A stretch of 42,943 nucleotides of DNA, taken from Paenibacillus elgii NBRC 100335 (GTDB lineage Bacteria; Bacillota; Bacilli; Paenibacillales; NBRC-103111). Each line of letters starts with the position of its first letter. Positions within the stretch are counted from its first letter, which is position 1. The stretch covers positions 1-42,943 of the forward strand of contig NZ_BIMB01000063.1 of assembly GCF_004000865.1 (NCBI RefSeq), written 5' to 3'. Both the position numbers and the translations under genes were made by a program. The notes beneath the pieces are model-generated. The model was not told the origin of the DNA and searched no databases. It saw only the letters and a list, made by a program, of their open reading frames with translations. This document shows positions 21,141 to 29,745 of the stretch, piece after piece.

Positions 21141-22724
21141 TTAATCCCAAATGACTTCCCAATTCCGGTTCAGCGATGCTTCGATCGTTCCCCGCTCCAT
21201 AATATAGCCGGCCAGCAGCTCCGCCATATCGGTCGGAATGTCCTTCACGACCGGCTTCCCTTGGAACATCAAGTAGTTTCCGCCGCCTGCCGCCCGGTAA
21301 TTGTTCATGACGACGTCGTATTCCGCTTCCGGATCGATCGGCTTGCCGTTATAGCTCAGTTCGACGATCCGCTGTCCTACCGGACGCGAAATGTTGATGC
21401 GGTACTCAATACCTTCCCACATGTCGTAATTGTAATGCTGCGGCTTCGGATCGCTGAATTCCGCACTCACCTGCACCGGGCCGTGCCCGTCATAATGGGC
21501 AAAATACGAGGCCGAACGCTCCAGCGCGGCGCGGATATCCTGCCCCGACACCCGAATGACCTGCAGCGTGTTCGGATAAATGTAATTGGAGACGATATCC
21601 CGCATCGTGATATGCTCGGGAAATCCCGGCGAAATGTTGTCGAACAGCGCGGTGTTCGAGATCGGCGCTCCCGTCAGCTCCATCTGCACCCGGTTGATAA
21701 ACTCGATGAGCGGATGCTCCTTCAGCCGGACCTGCATCGGATCGGTCACGCGCATGTCGCCAAGCAGACGCCCGATCGGCTGATCGAGCCATACCTGCGC
21801 AAGGCGTTCGTGCGGCTCCACGATAGCCAGCACCGCGGCATCCGGCGCTTCGCCTTGCGGGGATACCAGTTCAGACGCGGCTTCCAGAACGCGCCAGCTT
21901 CCCGCTTCCAATCCCAGCGTCAGCGTGACTTTACCGAGCCAGGCGCCTGCGCTGCCGGGTTGCACAACCGTCACCCCGTTGATGCTCGTTCCGCTGATGG
22001 AACGGTGCTGGTGACCTGTGAGCAGCACGTCGATGCCTTCCACCTCACGGCAGAGCGCATAGCCTTGATTTTCCCCTGTCAACGGCTCCGTCGGCTCGCC
22101 GGATTCCAGGTGCCGCTCAAACCCTCCGTGGTAGGAGACGATCACAACGTCTACTCCCTCGCGCTCGCGCAAATGCTTCACCCACCGCTTGGCCGTCTCG
22201 ACGGCATCCTCGAAGCGCAGGCCCGCGATATGCTCAGGCTTCTCCCAATGCGGGATGTAAGGCGTCGTCAGCCCCAGCACGCCGATTTTGAGCCCCTGCT
22301 CGAGCGTTTTCACCAGATAAGGCTTGCCGAATACCGGGTCGCCCGTCGCCTCATCGACGATATTGGCGCTGAGCCAAGGGAAGCTCGATTCCCCGACCGC
22401 TTTGCGCAGCAGCTCCATCCCATAGTTGAATTCGTGATTCCCGATAACGGCCGCGTCGTACCCGAGCTCATTCAGGCACTGGATCATCGGATTCGGCTCC
22501 CCGCCGTTCAGCTTGGCATGATGATACGCCAGCGGCGTCCCTTGAATCAAATCCCCATTATCGATAAGCAGCAGCGGCCCGCCCTTTTGGCGCTCCTTGC
22601 GAATGATCGATGCGATTTTGGCGAAGCCTGTTTCCGTTGCGCTGTTGTTGGCATACTGGATCGGCAGCAGCGCCCCGTGAAGGTCGCTTGTTTCCAGAAT
22701 CGTGACTGTCAGCTTTTGAACCAC
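21141..22724 (-). CDS. 5'-nucleotidase / cyclic nucleotide phosphoesterase family protein
   Basis: About 527 residues in two domains. The N-terminal calcineurin-like metallophosphoesterase domain shows the metal-binding series ETSDLHG, DNGDLIQG, GNHEFNYG, SYHGG and TGHQH. The C-terminal 5'-nucleotidase substrate-binding domain (about 320-515) contains NYRAAGGGNY. There is no signal peptide, unlike periplasmic UshA or CpdB, so it is probably cytoplasmic, like Bacillus YunD. The start is placed at the GTG at 22724, where GGAG lies upstream; the frame extends to a GTG at 22763 without a ribosome site. It may recycle nucleotides, which fits the neighbouring purine salvage genes. The exact substrate is unknown. 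Confidence 0.88.
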   Translation of the reverse strand: MVQKLTVTILETSDLHGALLPIQYANNSATETGFAKIASIIRKERQKGGPLLLIDNGDLIQGTPLAYHHAKLNGGEPNPMIQCLNELGYDAAVIGNHEFNYGMELLRKAVGESSFPWLSANIVDEATGDPVFGKPYLVKTLEQGLKIGVLGLTTPYIPHWEKPEHIAGLRFEDAVETAKRWVKHLREREGVDVVIVSYHGGFERHLESGEPTEPLTGENQGYALCREVEGIDVLLTGHQHRSISGTSINGVTVVQPGSAGAWLGKVTLTLGLEAGSWRVLEAASELVSPQGEAPDAAVLAIVEPHERLAQVWLDQPIGRLLGDMRVTDPMQVRLKEHPLIEFINRVQMELTGAPISNTALFDNISPGFPEHITMRDIVSNYIYPNTLQVIRVSGQDIRAALERSASYFAHYDGHGPVQVSAEFSDPKPQHYNYDMWEGIEYRINISRPVGQRIVELSYNGKPIDPEAEYDVVMNNYRAAGGGNYLMFQGKPVVKDIPTDMAELLAGYIMERGTIEASLNRNWEVIWD

Positions 22725-22868
22725 CTTGAATTCAACTCCGTTTTTCCATAGAATTGAATCCACTATATCAAATTTAGCGCCGGAGAACCATCCGTCGGGA
22801 TCTAAAAATATTTTTCGACATTTTTAGGGCTTTTTCACAAAAAATTTACTATGGGTTATCCGAATCTG

Positions 22869-22877
22869 TGGTATAGT
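22869..22877 (+). promoter_or_regulatory. Extended -10 promoter of phnD
   Basis: TGGTATAGT (TGn plus TATAGT). TTTACT 21 bp upstream is too distant for a normal -35. TTAACAAGTTAACA follows the promoter, a short repeat of unknown meaning. Confidence 0.45.
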
Positions 22878-22921
22878 AGGAAATGGATTTTGATTTAACA
22901 AGTTAACAGGAGGTCCATTCC

Positions 22922-23887
22922 ATGTTTAAAAAGTTTGCAGCAGTAAGTCTGTCCCTGGTGCTTACCGCCGGGATTGCAGCAGGTTGCGGTACGAAAACAG
23001 AGAACAATGCAACCCCTGCTCCTTCCGACAAAAAGCAAGAAGCGTCTGCGCCAAAAGGCTATCAGCCTAAAGAATTGAAAGTGCAATTCGTTCCTTCCCA
23101 AAGCGCAGAGACGCTGGAAGCGAAAGCGAAGCCGCTGGAAAAGCTGCTCGGCGACAAGCTCGGCATTCCGGTTAAAGTATCCGTTTCAACCAACTACAAC
23201 ACCGTTATTGAAGCGATGGCTTCCAAGCAAGTCGATATCGGCTTCCTGCCTCCGAACGCATACGTGCTGGCGCATGACGAGAAGAAAGCGGCGGACCTGC
23301 TTCTGCAAGCTCAACGTTACGGCGTAGACGAAAAAACGGGAGCCGACACCAAAGACTTGGTTGACTTCTACAAAGCTATGATCATCGTCAAAGCAGATTC
23401 CCCAATCAAAGAATTGAAAGACCTGAAAGGCAAAAAAATCGCTTGGCAAGGCGTAACGTCCTCCGCAGGCTTCGTATGGCCGGCCAACGAAATGAAAAAA
23501 GCGGGCGTCGATCCGGAGAAAGACGTAACAGGCATCGAAGTAAAAGGGCACGACAAAGGCATTCTGGCCGTGATGAACGGGCAAGTGGATGCAGCAGCTG
23601 TGTTCCAAGACGCGCGCAACACAGTGAAGAAAGACATTCCGGACATTTTCGAGAAAACGAAAGTGGTTGCTTTTACAGCTCCGATTCCGAACGACACAAT
23701 CACCGTGCGTAACGATATGGATCAAACGTGGAGAGACAAAATCGCTCAAGCGTTCATCGATATCGGCAAAGACCCGGAAGGCGGAAAAATCATTTTCGAC
23801 GTATACTCCCACCGCGGCTACATGAAATCCGACGACAAGAAATTCGACGTCGTTCGCGAATATTCCAAAGGCATCGGTCAGAAGTAA
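22922..23887 (+). CDS. phnD: Phosphonate/phosphite ABC transporter substrate-binding lipoprotein
   Basis: A 321-residue lipoprotein with signal and lipobox IAAGC (Cys22), a short Pro/Lys linker, then a type II periplasmic-binding fold. LKVQFVPSQSAETLEAKAKP, the DIGFLPPNAYVLAH segment and GKKIAWQGVTSSAGFVWP are typical of PhnD proteins, which capture phosphonates or phosphite outside the membrane. AGGAGG lies 8 nt before the ATG. It has its own promoter and terminator. The cognate ATPase and permeases (phnC-phnE-phnE) lie 2.4 kb away on the opposite strand instead of following it. Confidence 0.92.
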   Translation: MFKKFAAVSLSLVLTAGIAAGCGTKTENNATPAPSDKKQEASAPKGYQPKELKVQFVPSQSAETLEAKAKPLEKLLGDKLGIPVKVSVSTNYNTVIEAMASKQVDIGFLPPNAYVLAHDEKKAADLLLQAQRYGVDEKTGADTKDLVDFYKAMIIVKADSPIKELKDLKGKKIAWQGVTSSAGFVWPANEMKKAGVDPEKDVTGIEVKGHDKGILAVMNGQVDAAAVFQDARNTVKKDIPDIFEKTKVVAFTAPIPNDTITVRNDMDQTWRDKIAQAFIDIGKDPEGGKIIFDVYSHRGYMKSDDKKFDVVREYSKGIGQK

Positions 23888-23906
23888 GTTATATATTTTT
23901 AATTCA

Positions 23907-23945
23907 AAGGAGCACCCTGCTTTCTGCAGCGGCGCTCCTTTTTTG
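23907..23945 (+). terminator. Terminator after phnD
   Basis: AAGGAGC/GCTCCTT with an inner CTGC/GCAG stem, then TTTTTT. Confidence 0.88.
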
Positions 23946-23947
23946 CG

Positions 23948-25201
23948 TTACAGGCGCTCCTTGACTTGCCCCAGTTCCAACGCTGAAGACACTGGGATGC
24001 CTGCGTCGTCAGCAGCTCTCGTCACATACCGCTGCAAAGCGTCGGTGTCCTTTAACATATGCCCGGTTAAAATGCACACCGCCGTCTCGTCCTTATCCAC
24101 GATGCCCTGCGCGACCAGCTTGCGAAGCCCGGCTGCCGACGCCGCAGAAGCCGGTTCGCAGCCGATGCCCGCCCGGTCGATCACCGCTTTCGCCTCCATG
24201 ATTTCCTCATCCGTCACGGAAACCGTTACACCGCGGGTCGCTTGCAGCACGTCGGCAGCTTTTTTCCAGCTCGGCGGGTTGCCGATATTCAGCGCGCTGG
24301 CCAGCGTATGCGGCCTGGGCTCCGGGACCAGCTCCTTCAGCCCGTGCTCGATCATCCGGTGGAACGGACTCGCGCCCTCTGCCTGCACGATCGCCACCCG
24401 AGGCATGCGCGGAATGAGTCCTGTCGCCAGCATATCCTGCAACCCTTTCCCGAGCGCGGAACCATTGCTCAGCGCCCCGCCGGGCAGCACGATCCAATCC
24501 GGCAGCGTCCAGTTTAGAGCCTGGGCGATTTCGTAGACGATGCTTTTTTGCCCCTCGATTCGAAACGGATTAATCGAATTGCATACGTACATCCCCAGCT
24601 CGGCCGCATGCCGTTCCAAGAAGCGAATCCCATCGTCGTAGGTGCCTTGGAACCGGATCATTCGCGCTCCATAAGCCGCCGTTTGCAGCACTTTCCCGTC
24701 TGCGACGCCTTCCTCCGGGACAAAGACATACGAGGTTTTGCCGGAAAGCGCTGCGTACATTGCAAGCGACGAAGACGTATTTCCCGTCGACGAGCAGGCA
24801 AACCGCTCATACCCAAGCCAGACGCCTTGCGATACGGCGACCGTCATCCCGTTATCTTTGAAGGAGCCGCTCGGATTCTCGCTCTGCGCCTTGAGCCGCA
24901 AGTTCCGGACTCCGGTAAACCGGCGGACCGGTTCGGAGCCATACAGCCCCGTGTTGCCCTCGTATTTGGTTACAATCCCCTCCATCGGAAGCTCCGGATG
25001 AATCAGCTCCTTATAGCGCCACACCCCGCTCGCATAAGGCGTATTGCGCTCCGCCAGACGCTCGTCGAAGACGTGCCGCAGCTTCTCGCCGTCTAACGCA
25101 CCAAGACTCTGCTCGACCTGAAGCAGCCCGCCGCATTCGCAGCGCCATACCGGATCGGTAAGACTCCGTTCTTGTCCGCACTCCGTACAGCTCAATTTCA
25201 T
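23948..25201 (-). CDS. thrC: Threonine synthase
   Basis: A 417-residue PLP enzyme (fold type II) that converts O-phosphohomoserine to threonine. A small N-terminal zinc-ribbon (Cys5, Cys8, Cys21, Cys23) precedes the catalytic domain. The PLP lysine is in NPSGSFKDNGM, and the phosphate-binding loop is in SSTGNTSSSLA. AAGGAG lies 9 nt before the ATG. No hom or thrB is adjacent, and a LysR gene diverges 126 bp away, so this may be a second, separately controlled thrC. A related beta-eliminating enzyme of the same fold cannot be fully excluded. Confidence 0.88.
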   Translation of the reverse strand: MKLSCTECGQERSLTDPVWRCECGGLLQVEQSLGALDGEKLRHVFDERLAERNTPYASGVWRYKELIHPELPMEGIVTKYEGNTGLYGSEPVRRFTGVRNLRLKAQSENPSGSFKDNGMTVAVSQGVWLGYERFACSSTGNTSSSLAMYAALSGKTSYVFVPEEGVADGKVLQTAAYGARMIRFQGTYDDGIRFLERHAAELGMYVCNSINPFRIEGQKSIVYEIAQALNWTLPDWIVLPGGALSNGSALGKGLQDMLATGLIPRMPRVAIVQAEGASPFHRMIEHGLKELVPEPRPHTLASALNIGNPPSWKKAADVLQATRGVTVSVTDEEIMEAKAVIDRAGIGCEPASAASAAGLRKLVAQGIVDKDETAVCILTGHMLKDTDALQRYVTRAADDAGIPVSSALELGQVKERL

Positions 25202-25327
25202 CCCGCTCGCTCCTTTTCGCTATTGCGATTTGCTTCGTTCGACTTTACAATAAAACGAAAAAACATATAAGTATAATATATTTATTTCAAATAACCATAA
25301 ATTAATTTTATGAATGGAGCGAAGCCT

Positions 25328-26212
25328 ATGAACCTCCACGCGTTAAAAATATTTCATATCGTCGCCCGGAGCCAAAGCGTCACCCGCGCCTCCGAGATAT
25401 TGCGTATCAGCCAGCCTGCGGTCACGATGCAGATCCGCAACTTGGAGAAGGAGCTCGGCCTCGTCTTGTTGGCCCCGAAAGGAAGGGGGATTTGGCTCAC
25501 GGAAGCGGGAACGTTCCTCGCCGGCCATGCCGAGCGCTTATTCGCTCTGGAGCAGGAGCTGGAAACGCTCGTCGACGATTACCGGGCAGGACGGTCCGGC
25601 ACGCTGCGGATCGCCGCGACGTACCTTCCGGCCAACTTTTTGCTGCCCGGCTGGATCGCCGCCTACAAGCGGAAGTTTGCCGAGGTGCGGCTGACCCAAT
25701 ATACTGGGAACGCCCAGCAGTCGCTTGAGCGGCTGGAACGGTACGAAGCCGACATCGCCGTCATCGGCGGTGGCGCCGCCGCTTCCCCTCGGTTGACACG
25801 CACCGTGCTATTCGAGGACCCGATGTGGTTCGTCGTCCCTCCGGATCATTCGTATGCAGGCCAGGAAGTCGGGCTCGCCGATCTATTGAAAGAAACGTTC
25901 ATCATGCGCGAGGAAGGCAGCTCAACCCGCGAAATGCTGCTCGCCTTATGCCGGATGTCAAGCCTTGCCTCGCCCGATATCGGCGTCGAGCTGGGCGGGA
26001 TGAACGAAGCCGTACGGGCGGTCGCTGCGGGCTACGGCGTGCTCTTCGCTTCAGCCTCCGAGGTGCGAGAGTTCGTAGAGCGCCGCGAGGTCGTGCGGGT
26101 GCGGGTGAAGCATCCTGAGGTGAAAAACCCGATTGCCATCTATAGGCGCGAGGGCGAACCGCTAACCGGACAAGCCGCGGCGTTTGTCGAGCTGATTACC
26201 GGCCGGGTTTAG
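25328..26212 (+). CDS. LysR-family transcriptional regulator
   Basis: A 294-residue regulator. The N-terminal winged helix-turn-helix (about 1-60) contains FHIVARSQSVTRASEILRIS and QPAVTMQIRNLEKELG. The effector-binding domain follows (about 85-290) and looks most like the CysB/CbbR-type subgroup. The start is the ATG at 25328 with GGAG 9 nt upstream; an in-frame ATG at 25310 lacks a ribosome site. It diverges from threonine synthase across an AT-rich 126-bp region, the usual setting for a LysR regulator and its target. The inducer is unknown. Confidence 0.9.
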   Translation: MNLHALKIFHIVARSQSVTRASEILRISQPAVTMQIRNLEKELGLVLLAPKGRGIWLTEAGTFLAGHAERLFALEQELETLVDDYRAGRSGTLRIAATYLPANFLLPGWIAAYKRKFAEVRLTQYTGNAQQSLERLERYEADIAVIGGGAAASPRLTRTVLFEDPMWFVVPPDHSYAGQEVGLADLLKETFIMREEGSSTREMLLALCRMSSLASPDIGVELGGMNEAVRAVAAGYGVLFASASEVREFVERREVVRVRVKHPEVKNPIAIYRREGEPLTGQAAAFVELITGRV

Positions 26213-26251
26213 GGGCGAATAAGAAGAAGCGGGCGACATTTTCCGCATAAA

Positions 26252-26294
26252 AAAGCCCGCTTTCGGACAATGTGATCCGAAAAAAGCGGGCTTT
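26252..26294. terminator. Bidirectional terminator between LysR and phnE
   Basis: AAAGCCCGC/GCGGGCTTT with flanking A and T runs on both strands and an extended inner stem. Confidence 0.88.
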
Positions 26295-26305
26295 GTGAAC
26301 TACAC

Positions 26306-27094
26306 CTACACCAGACGTTTGCGAATAGCGGAAGAAATAATATCGATAATGGTGACCATGACGATGATCCCGAGCAGAATAACGCCGACGCGGTTCCATG
26401 CGCGGGCTTCCAGCGCCAGAATGAGCGGCGCCCCAATCCCACCCGCCCCGATCAGACCAAGGATGGTAGCGGAACGGATGTTAATCTCGAAGCGGTACAG
26501 CGCATACGAGAAGAAGTGCGGCAGCACCTGCGGAATGACGGCGAACCACAGCACCTGCAGGCGGTTGGCGCCACAGGCGGTCAGCGCCTCGGTCGGCCCG
26601 AGATCGAGATTTTCGATCGCCTCTGAATACAGCTTCCCGAGCATCCCGATCGAGTGCAAGCCTAGCGCCAGCACCCCGGCATAAGCGCCCGGGCCCACCG
26701 CTTTGATGAAGATGATCGCCATGATGATTTCCGGGAACGTTCGGATAAAGCTCAGCATAAATTTGCCGCTGCCAGATACCCAGCGGAAACGGCTCATGTT
26801 GTTCGCCGCCCAGAAAGCAAACGGCACGCACAGAAACGCCGAAATAAACGTACCGATAATGGAAATCGCGAGCGTATCGAGCAGTCCCCGGATCAGATCC
26901 TCGCCTTCGGGCATGTAGACATAGCCCCAATCGGGATGGAACAAGCCGCGGAGAATGGCGGCGAAATCCCGGCCGGCATTTTCCGTCAAGCCTTCGAACT
27001 TAATGCCGAGAAAAGACCAGAGATAAATGGCCAATATAATGATCGCCACAAGCCAGAAGCGAATGCGGAACGGTTTTTTAGTCGTCTGATTCAT
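26306..27094 (-). CDS. phnE: Phosphonate/phosphite ABC transporter permease (second PhnE)
   Basis: A 262-residue permease with about six membrane helices. The cytoplasmic EAA-type loop that docks with the ATPase is EALTACGANRLQVLWFAVIPQ, near 172-192. The start ATG overlaps the stop of the upstream phnE by 4 bp (ATGA), so the two are translationally coupled. Two similar but non-identical PhnE proteins in tandem presumably form a heterodimeric channel, as in many phnCDEE systems. It is the last gene of the operon. Confidence 0.92.
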   Translation of the reverse strand: MNQTTKKPFRIRFWLVAIIILAIYLWSFLGIKFEGLTENAGRDFAAILRGLFHPDWGYVYMPEGEDLIRGLLDTLAISIIGTFISAFLCVPFAFWAANNMSRFRWVSGSGKFMLSFIRTFPEIIMAIIFIKAVGPGAYAGVLALGLHSIGMLGKLYSEAIENLDLGPTEALTACGANRLQVLWFAVIPQVLPHFFSYALYRFEINIRSATILGLIGAGGIGAPLILALEARAWNRVGVILLGIIVMVTIIDIISSAIRKRLV

Positions 27095-27882
27095 AACAGC
27101 CTCTCCCTTATCTTCGTGCTCACGAAATCAATCAGCAGCACGATCGCCAGCGTCAAAATAATGATAAGGGCCGAACGGTCATAACGGAACTGCTGTAGCG
27201 TCCGGTCGAGCGTTAACCCGATCCCGCCCGCACCGACCAAGCCTAACACGGCGGCAGCCCGGACATTGACTTCAAACGTGTACAAAAAATACGCGATATA
27301 TTGCGCAGCCACCTGCGGCACGACGCCAAAATGAATCCATTGCAGCTTGTTGGCCCCAACGGCCGTCATCGCTTCTAAAGGGCCCGGATCGACCGCTTCG
27401 ATCGACTCGTAGGTCAGCTTGGCGATCAAGCCGAAGGAGAAGAAGGCGAGCGCCAGCACCCCGGGCATCGCCCCGATGCCGAAGATCGCAACGAACAATC
27501 CGGCAAAAAGCAGCTCCGGGATCGTCCGGATCAGGTTGAGAATAATGCGCGCCGGATGGTAAATCCACGGGCTGCGGGTTACGTTGCCGGCTGCAAGCAA
27601 AGCGATCGGAATCGCGACCAGCCCGCCAAGCGTCGTACCGATCACCGCCATTTGTATCGTTTCCATCATCGGCTTCCAGACGACATCGATATAGCTCCAG
27701 TCGGGAGGAATCATCTCAACGAGCAGCTTGCCCATCTCCGGGAAGCCATTGATCAGCGTGACAATACTGGAGTCGGTTTTATCCGCGCTCCACCATAACA
27801 GAAAAATCAGAACCAGCGTCGTCATATACGACTTCGCATTGGACGGCTTTTTCAGGATATCGCGGCGTTCGGGCCCGGTCAT
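27091..27882 (-). CDS. phnE: Phosphonate/phosphite ABC transporter permease (first PhnE)
   Basis: A 263-residue inner-membrane permease with about six helices and the EAA-type loop EAMTAVGANKLQWIHFGVVPQ near 167-187. GGAGGCGGA precedes the ATG, which overlaps the phnC stop by 4 bp. It pairs with the downstream PhnE. The sequence similarity between the two (shared motifs GLVGAGGIG / GLIGAGGIG near the C-terminus) points to an old gene duplication. Confidence 0.92.
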   Translation of the reverse strand: MTGPERRDILKKPSNAKSYMTTLVLIFLLWWSADKTDSSIVTLINGFPEMGKLLVEMIPPDWSYIDVVWKPMMETIQMAVIGTTLGGLVAIPIALLAAGNVTRSPWIYHPARIILNLIRTIPELLFAGLFVAIFGIGAMPGVLALAFFSFGLIAKLTYESIEAVDPGPLEAMTAVGANKLQWIHFGVVPQVAAQYIAYFLYTFEVNVRAAAVLGLVGAGGIGLTLDRTLQQFRYDRSALIIILTLAIVLLIDFVSTKIRERLL

Positions 27883-28652
27883 TCCGCCTCCACCCCCAGA
27901 AGCTCGTCCTTCTTGATCGCCCGCCCGTAAATGCCCGAGAAGGCCTCGTCCGTCGCTTCCGATACGGGACCGTCGAACACGATCTCTCCGGCGCGCAGGC
28001 CGATAATGCGGGTCGCGTATTCCCGCGCCAAGTCAATAAAGTGAAGGTTAACGACGGTCGTGATGCCGAGCTCCTGATTGATCCGTTTCAGGTCGTCCAT
28101 GACCTGACGCGTGGTCAACGGGTCCAGCGAGGCGACCGGTTCGTCCGCCAAAATGATTTTTGCCTCTTGAGCAAGCGCCCTGGCGATCGAGACGCGCTGC
28201 TGCTGTCCGCCGGACAATTCGTCCGCACGGGCATACGCCTTCTCCCGAATATTTACGCGCTCAAGCGCTTGTAGCGCAAGCTCCACGTCTTGCTTCGGGA
28301 ACAGCCCGAGCAGCGTTCGCAGCGTCGAATGGTAACCGACGCGGCCGGAAAGAACGTTGCGAAGAACGGAGGAACGTTTAACTAAGTTGAAATTTTGAAA
28401 AATCATGCCGATATCGCGGCGCAGATTTCGGAGCTGGGCTCCCTTTGCCGCCGTAATCGATCGCCCGTCGATGAGAATCTGGCCGTCGGTAATTTCATGT
28501 AGTCTGTTGATCGAGCGCAGCAGCGTCGATTTTCCCGCTCCCGAGAGACCGACGATAACAATAAATTCGCCTTTGTCCATGGTCAAATTAATATTTTTGA
28601 GACCTACGGTTCCGTTTGGATACACCTTGGACACATTCTGGAATTCAATCAT
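27879..28652 (-). CDS. phnC: Phosphonate/phosphite ABC transporter ATP-binding protein
   Basis: A 257-residue ATPase that powers the PhnE channel. The Walker A motif GLSGAGKST is at 35-43, the Q-loop is in FQNFNL, the ABC signature LSGGQ is at 146-150, Walker B IILADEP at 166-172, and the switch His is in VNLHFIDLA. It is the first gene of phnC-phnE-phnE, with 4-bp overlaps throughout. The operon lacks phnD, which lies upstream in the window on the plus strand, and no phosphonate lyase gene is present, so transport rather than C-P cleavage is encoded here. Confidence 0.94.
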   Translation of the reverse strand: MIEFQNVSKVYPNGTVGLKNINLTMDKGEFIVIVGLSGAGKSTLLRSINRLHEITDGQILIDGRSITAAKGAQLRNLRRDIGMIFQNFNLVKRSSVLRNVLSGRVGYHSTLRTLLGLFPKQDVELALQALERVNIREKAYARADELSGGQQQRVSIARALAQEAKIILADEPVASLDPLTTRQVMDDLKRINQELGITTVVNLHFIDLAREYATRIIGLRAGEIVFDGPVSEATDEAFSGIYGRAIKKDELLGVEAE

Positions 28653-28824
28653 AGTCTAATGATAGTCCCCTTTAACTAATTTAAACTGACAGATTTTAAT
28701 TCGACATGAATCGCGTTTTTCCTCTTCCAATGTGACTTAAATGACCATATTAATGAAAGCTTAACACTTCTTGTCGGCAGGACTTGATTCCTAAGACTGT
28801 AAAAGAATAGAAGTCGCTGCGATT

Positions 28825-29625
28825 TTAAAATAACAGCCCGCAAATGAACGAAATCACCTTCGCTCCCGGCAGAAGCAAAAGCTGGGCAAGCAAGGTGCCG
28901 GCCAGCCGCGACAGCATCAGGATGCCGAACATTTTATGGAGCTCCGCCTGCTTCACCTTGCCGGACATCGCCTTATCGGACAGCAGCGCCACTCGCGGAT
29001 CGATGAAGATGGTCAGCAAAATGGTGGCAATCCCGTTGATCAGACCTGACGATTGCGCGGCGCTTGTCCCATGCTCTGGAACGAGATAAGACGCGTACAG
29101 CGCGGATAATACGCCGACCGTGTAGATGCCCGTGACCAAGGTATTCATCAGCAAAAGCCGCTTCGGAATCCCGCCGATCCGCAGCCGGCTGAGCATCTCC
29201 ATACGCGGCAGACGAAATACGCGCTTGACTGATTTCAGCTTGTCGATCGTCACGGACTCCCGGATCAGGAGCGGCAGCGACCCGACAACCTCAAGCCGGG
29301 CGATCAGCCGCGCGGACACGAACACCATTGTCGGAAAAACGAGAAGCGCCGCCAGCGTCCCGACGGAAGCCCCGATCAAGATCAGATGAAATTGAAACCC
29401 GAGCGCAATGTCCGGGTCATTCTTCGCTTTATCGATCAAATTGCCGAATAACGTGCCTTGAAGCATGTTCGAAGTTCTGGAGATCAGAACGATGATGCCG
29501 GTGAGCGACAAGGCGACCGCCAGCTTTCCTGTTCGGATGCCGGCCAATCTTACCGCATAAGATAGCGTTTCCACGCCATGGATGATCAGGGTCAGCGCAA
29601 ATACGAGCCATACCGATCCGACCAT
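28825..29625 (-). CDS. amj: Lipid II flippase Amj
   Basis: A 266-residue polytopic membrane protein. The start THETLSYAVR-like segment (IIHGVETLSYAVRLAGIRTGKLAVALSL in several helices) and ISRTSNMLQGTLFGNLID are characteristic of the Amj (YdaH, DUF2837) family. In Bacillus subtilis Amj moves the cell-wall precursor lipid II across the membrane and can replace MurJ. The ATG at 29625 has GGAGGGG 5 nt upstream; a longer frame to 29652 has no ribosome site. The gene follows the terminator of an ABC exporter operon. In Bacillus the gene is induced by envelope stress; I could not identify a convincing ECF promoter here. Confidence 0.85.
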   Translation of the reverse strand: MVGSVWLVFALTLIIHGVETLSYAVRLAGIRTGKLAVALSLTGIIVLISRTSNMLQGTLFGNLIDKAKNDPDIALGFQFHLILIGASVGTLAALLVFPTMVFVSARLIARLEVVGSLPLLIRESVTIDKLKSVKRVFRLPRMEMLSRLRIGGIPKRLLLMNTLVTGIYTVGVLSALYASYLVPEHGTSAAQSSGLINGIATILLTIFIDPRVALLSDKAMSGKVKQAELHKMFGILMLSRLAGTLLAQLLLLPGAKVISFICGLLF

Positions 29626-29657
29626 GCTTCCCCTCCTTCGTTTTGCAGACAAGCCAA

Positions 29658-29707
29658 AAACGCGACCGCACGCTTGATTCGCAAGAACAAAGACGGCTGT
29701 CGCGTTT
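29658..29707 (-). terminator. Terminator of the ABC-2 exporter operon
   Basis: A perfect 9-bp stem AAACGCGAC/GTCGCGTTT, with GC pairs inside, is followed by TTTTT on the minus strand. It lies between the permease gene and amj. Confidence 0.75.
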
Positions 29708-29745
29708 GCAGTGGTTTACCGGTTGAATGACGTCTCTTTATCGTG

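Noticed and set aside
22893..22906. TTAACAAGTTAACA upstream of phnD as a Pho box
   Set aside because: The period of the TTAACA units is 8 bp, not the 11 bp of PhoP sites.
28690..28780. Pho-box-like TTAAGC / TTAATA / TTTAAG repeats upstream of phnC
   Set aside because: The spacing is 11 then 12 bp and the hexamers match the PhoP consensus poorly; chance is likely in this AT-rich stretch.
29660..29720. ECF sigma (GTAAAC ... CGTC) promoter for amj
   Set aside because: The -35 is off consensus, the spacing is 17-18 bp instead of about 16, and it overlaps the upstream terminator stem.
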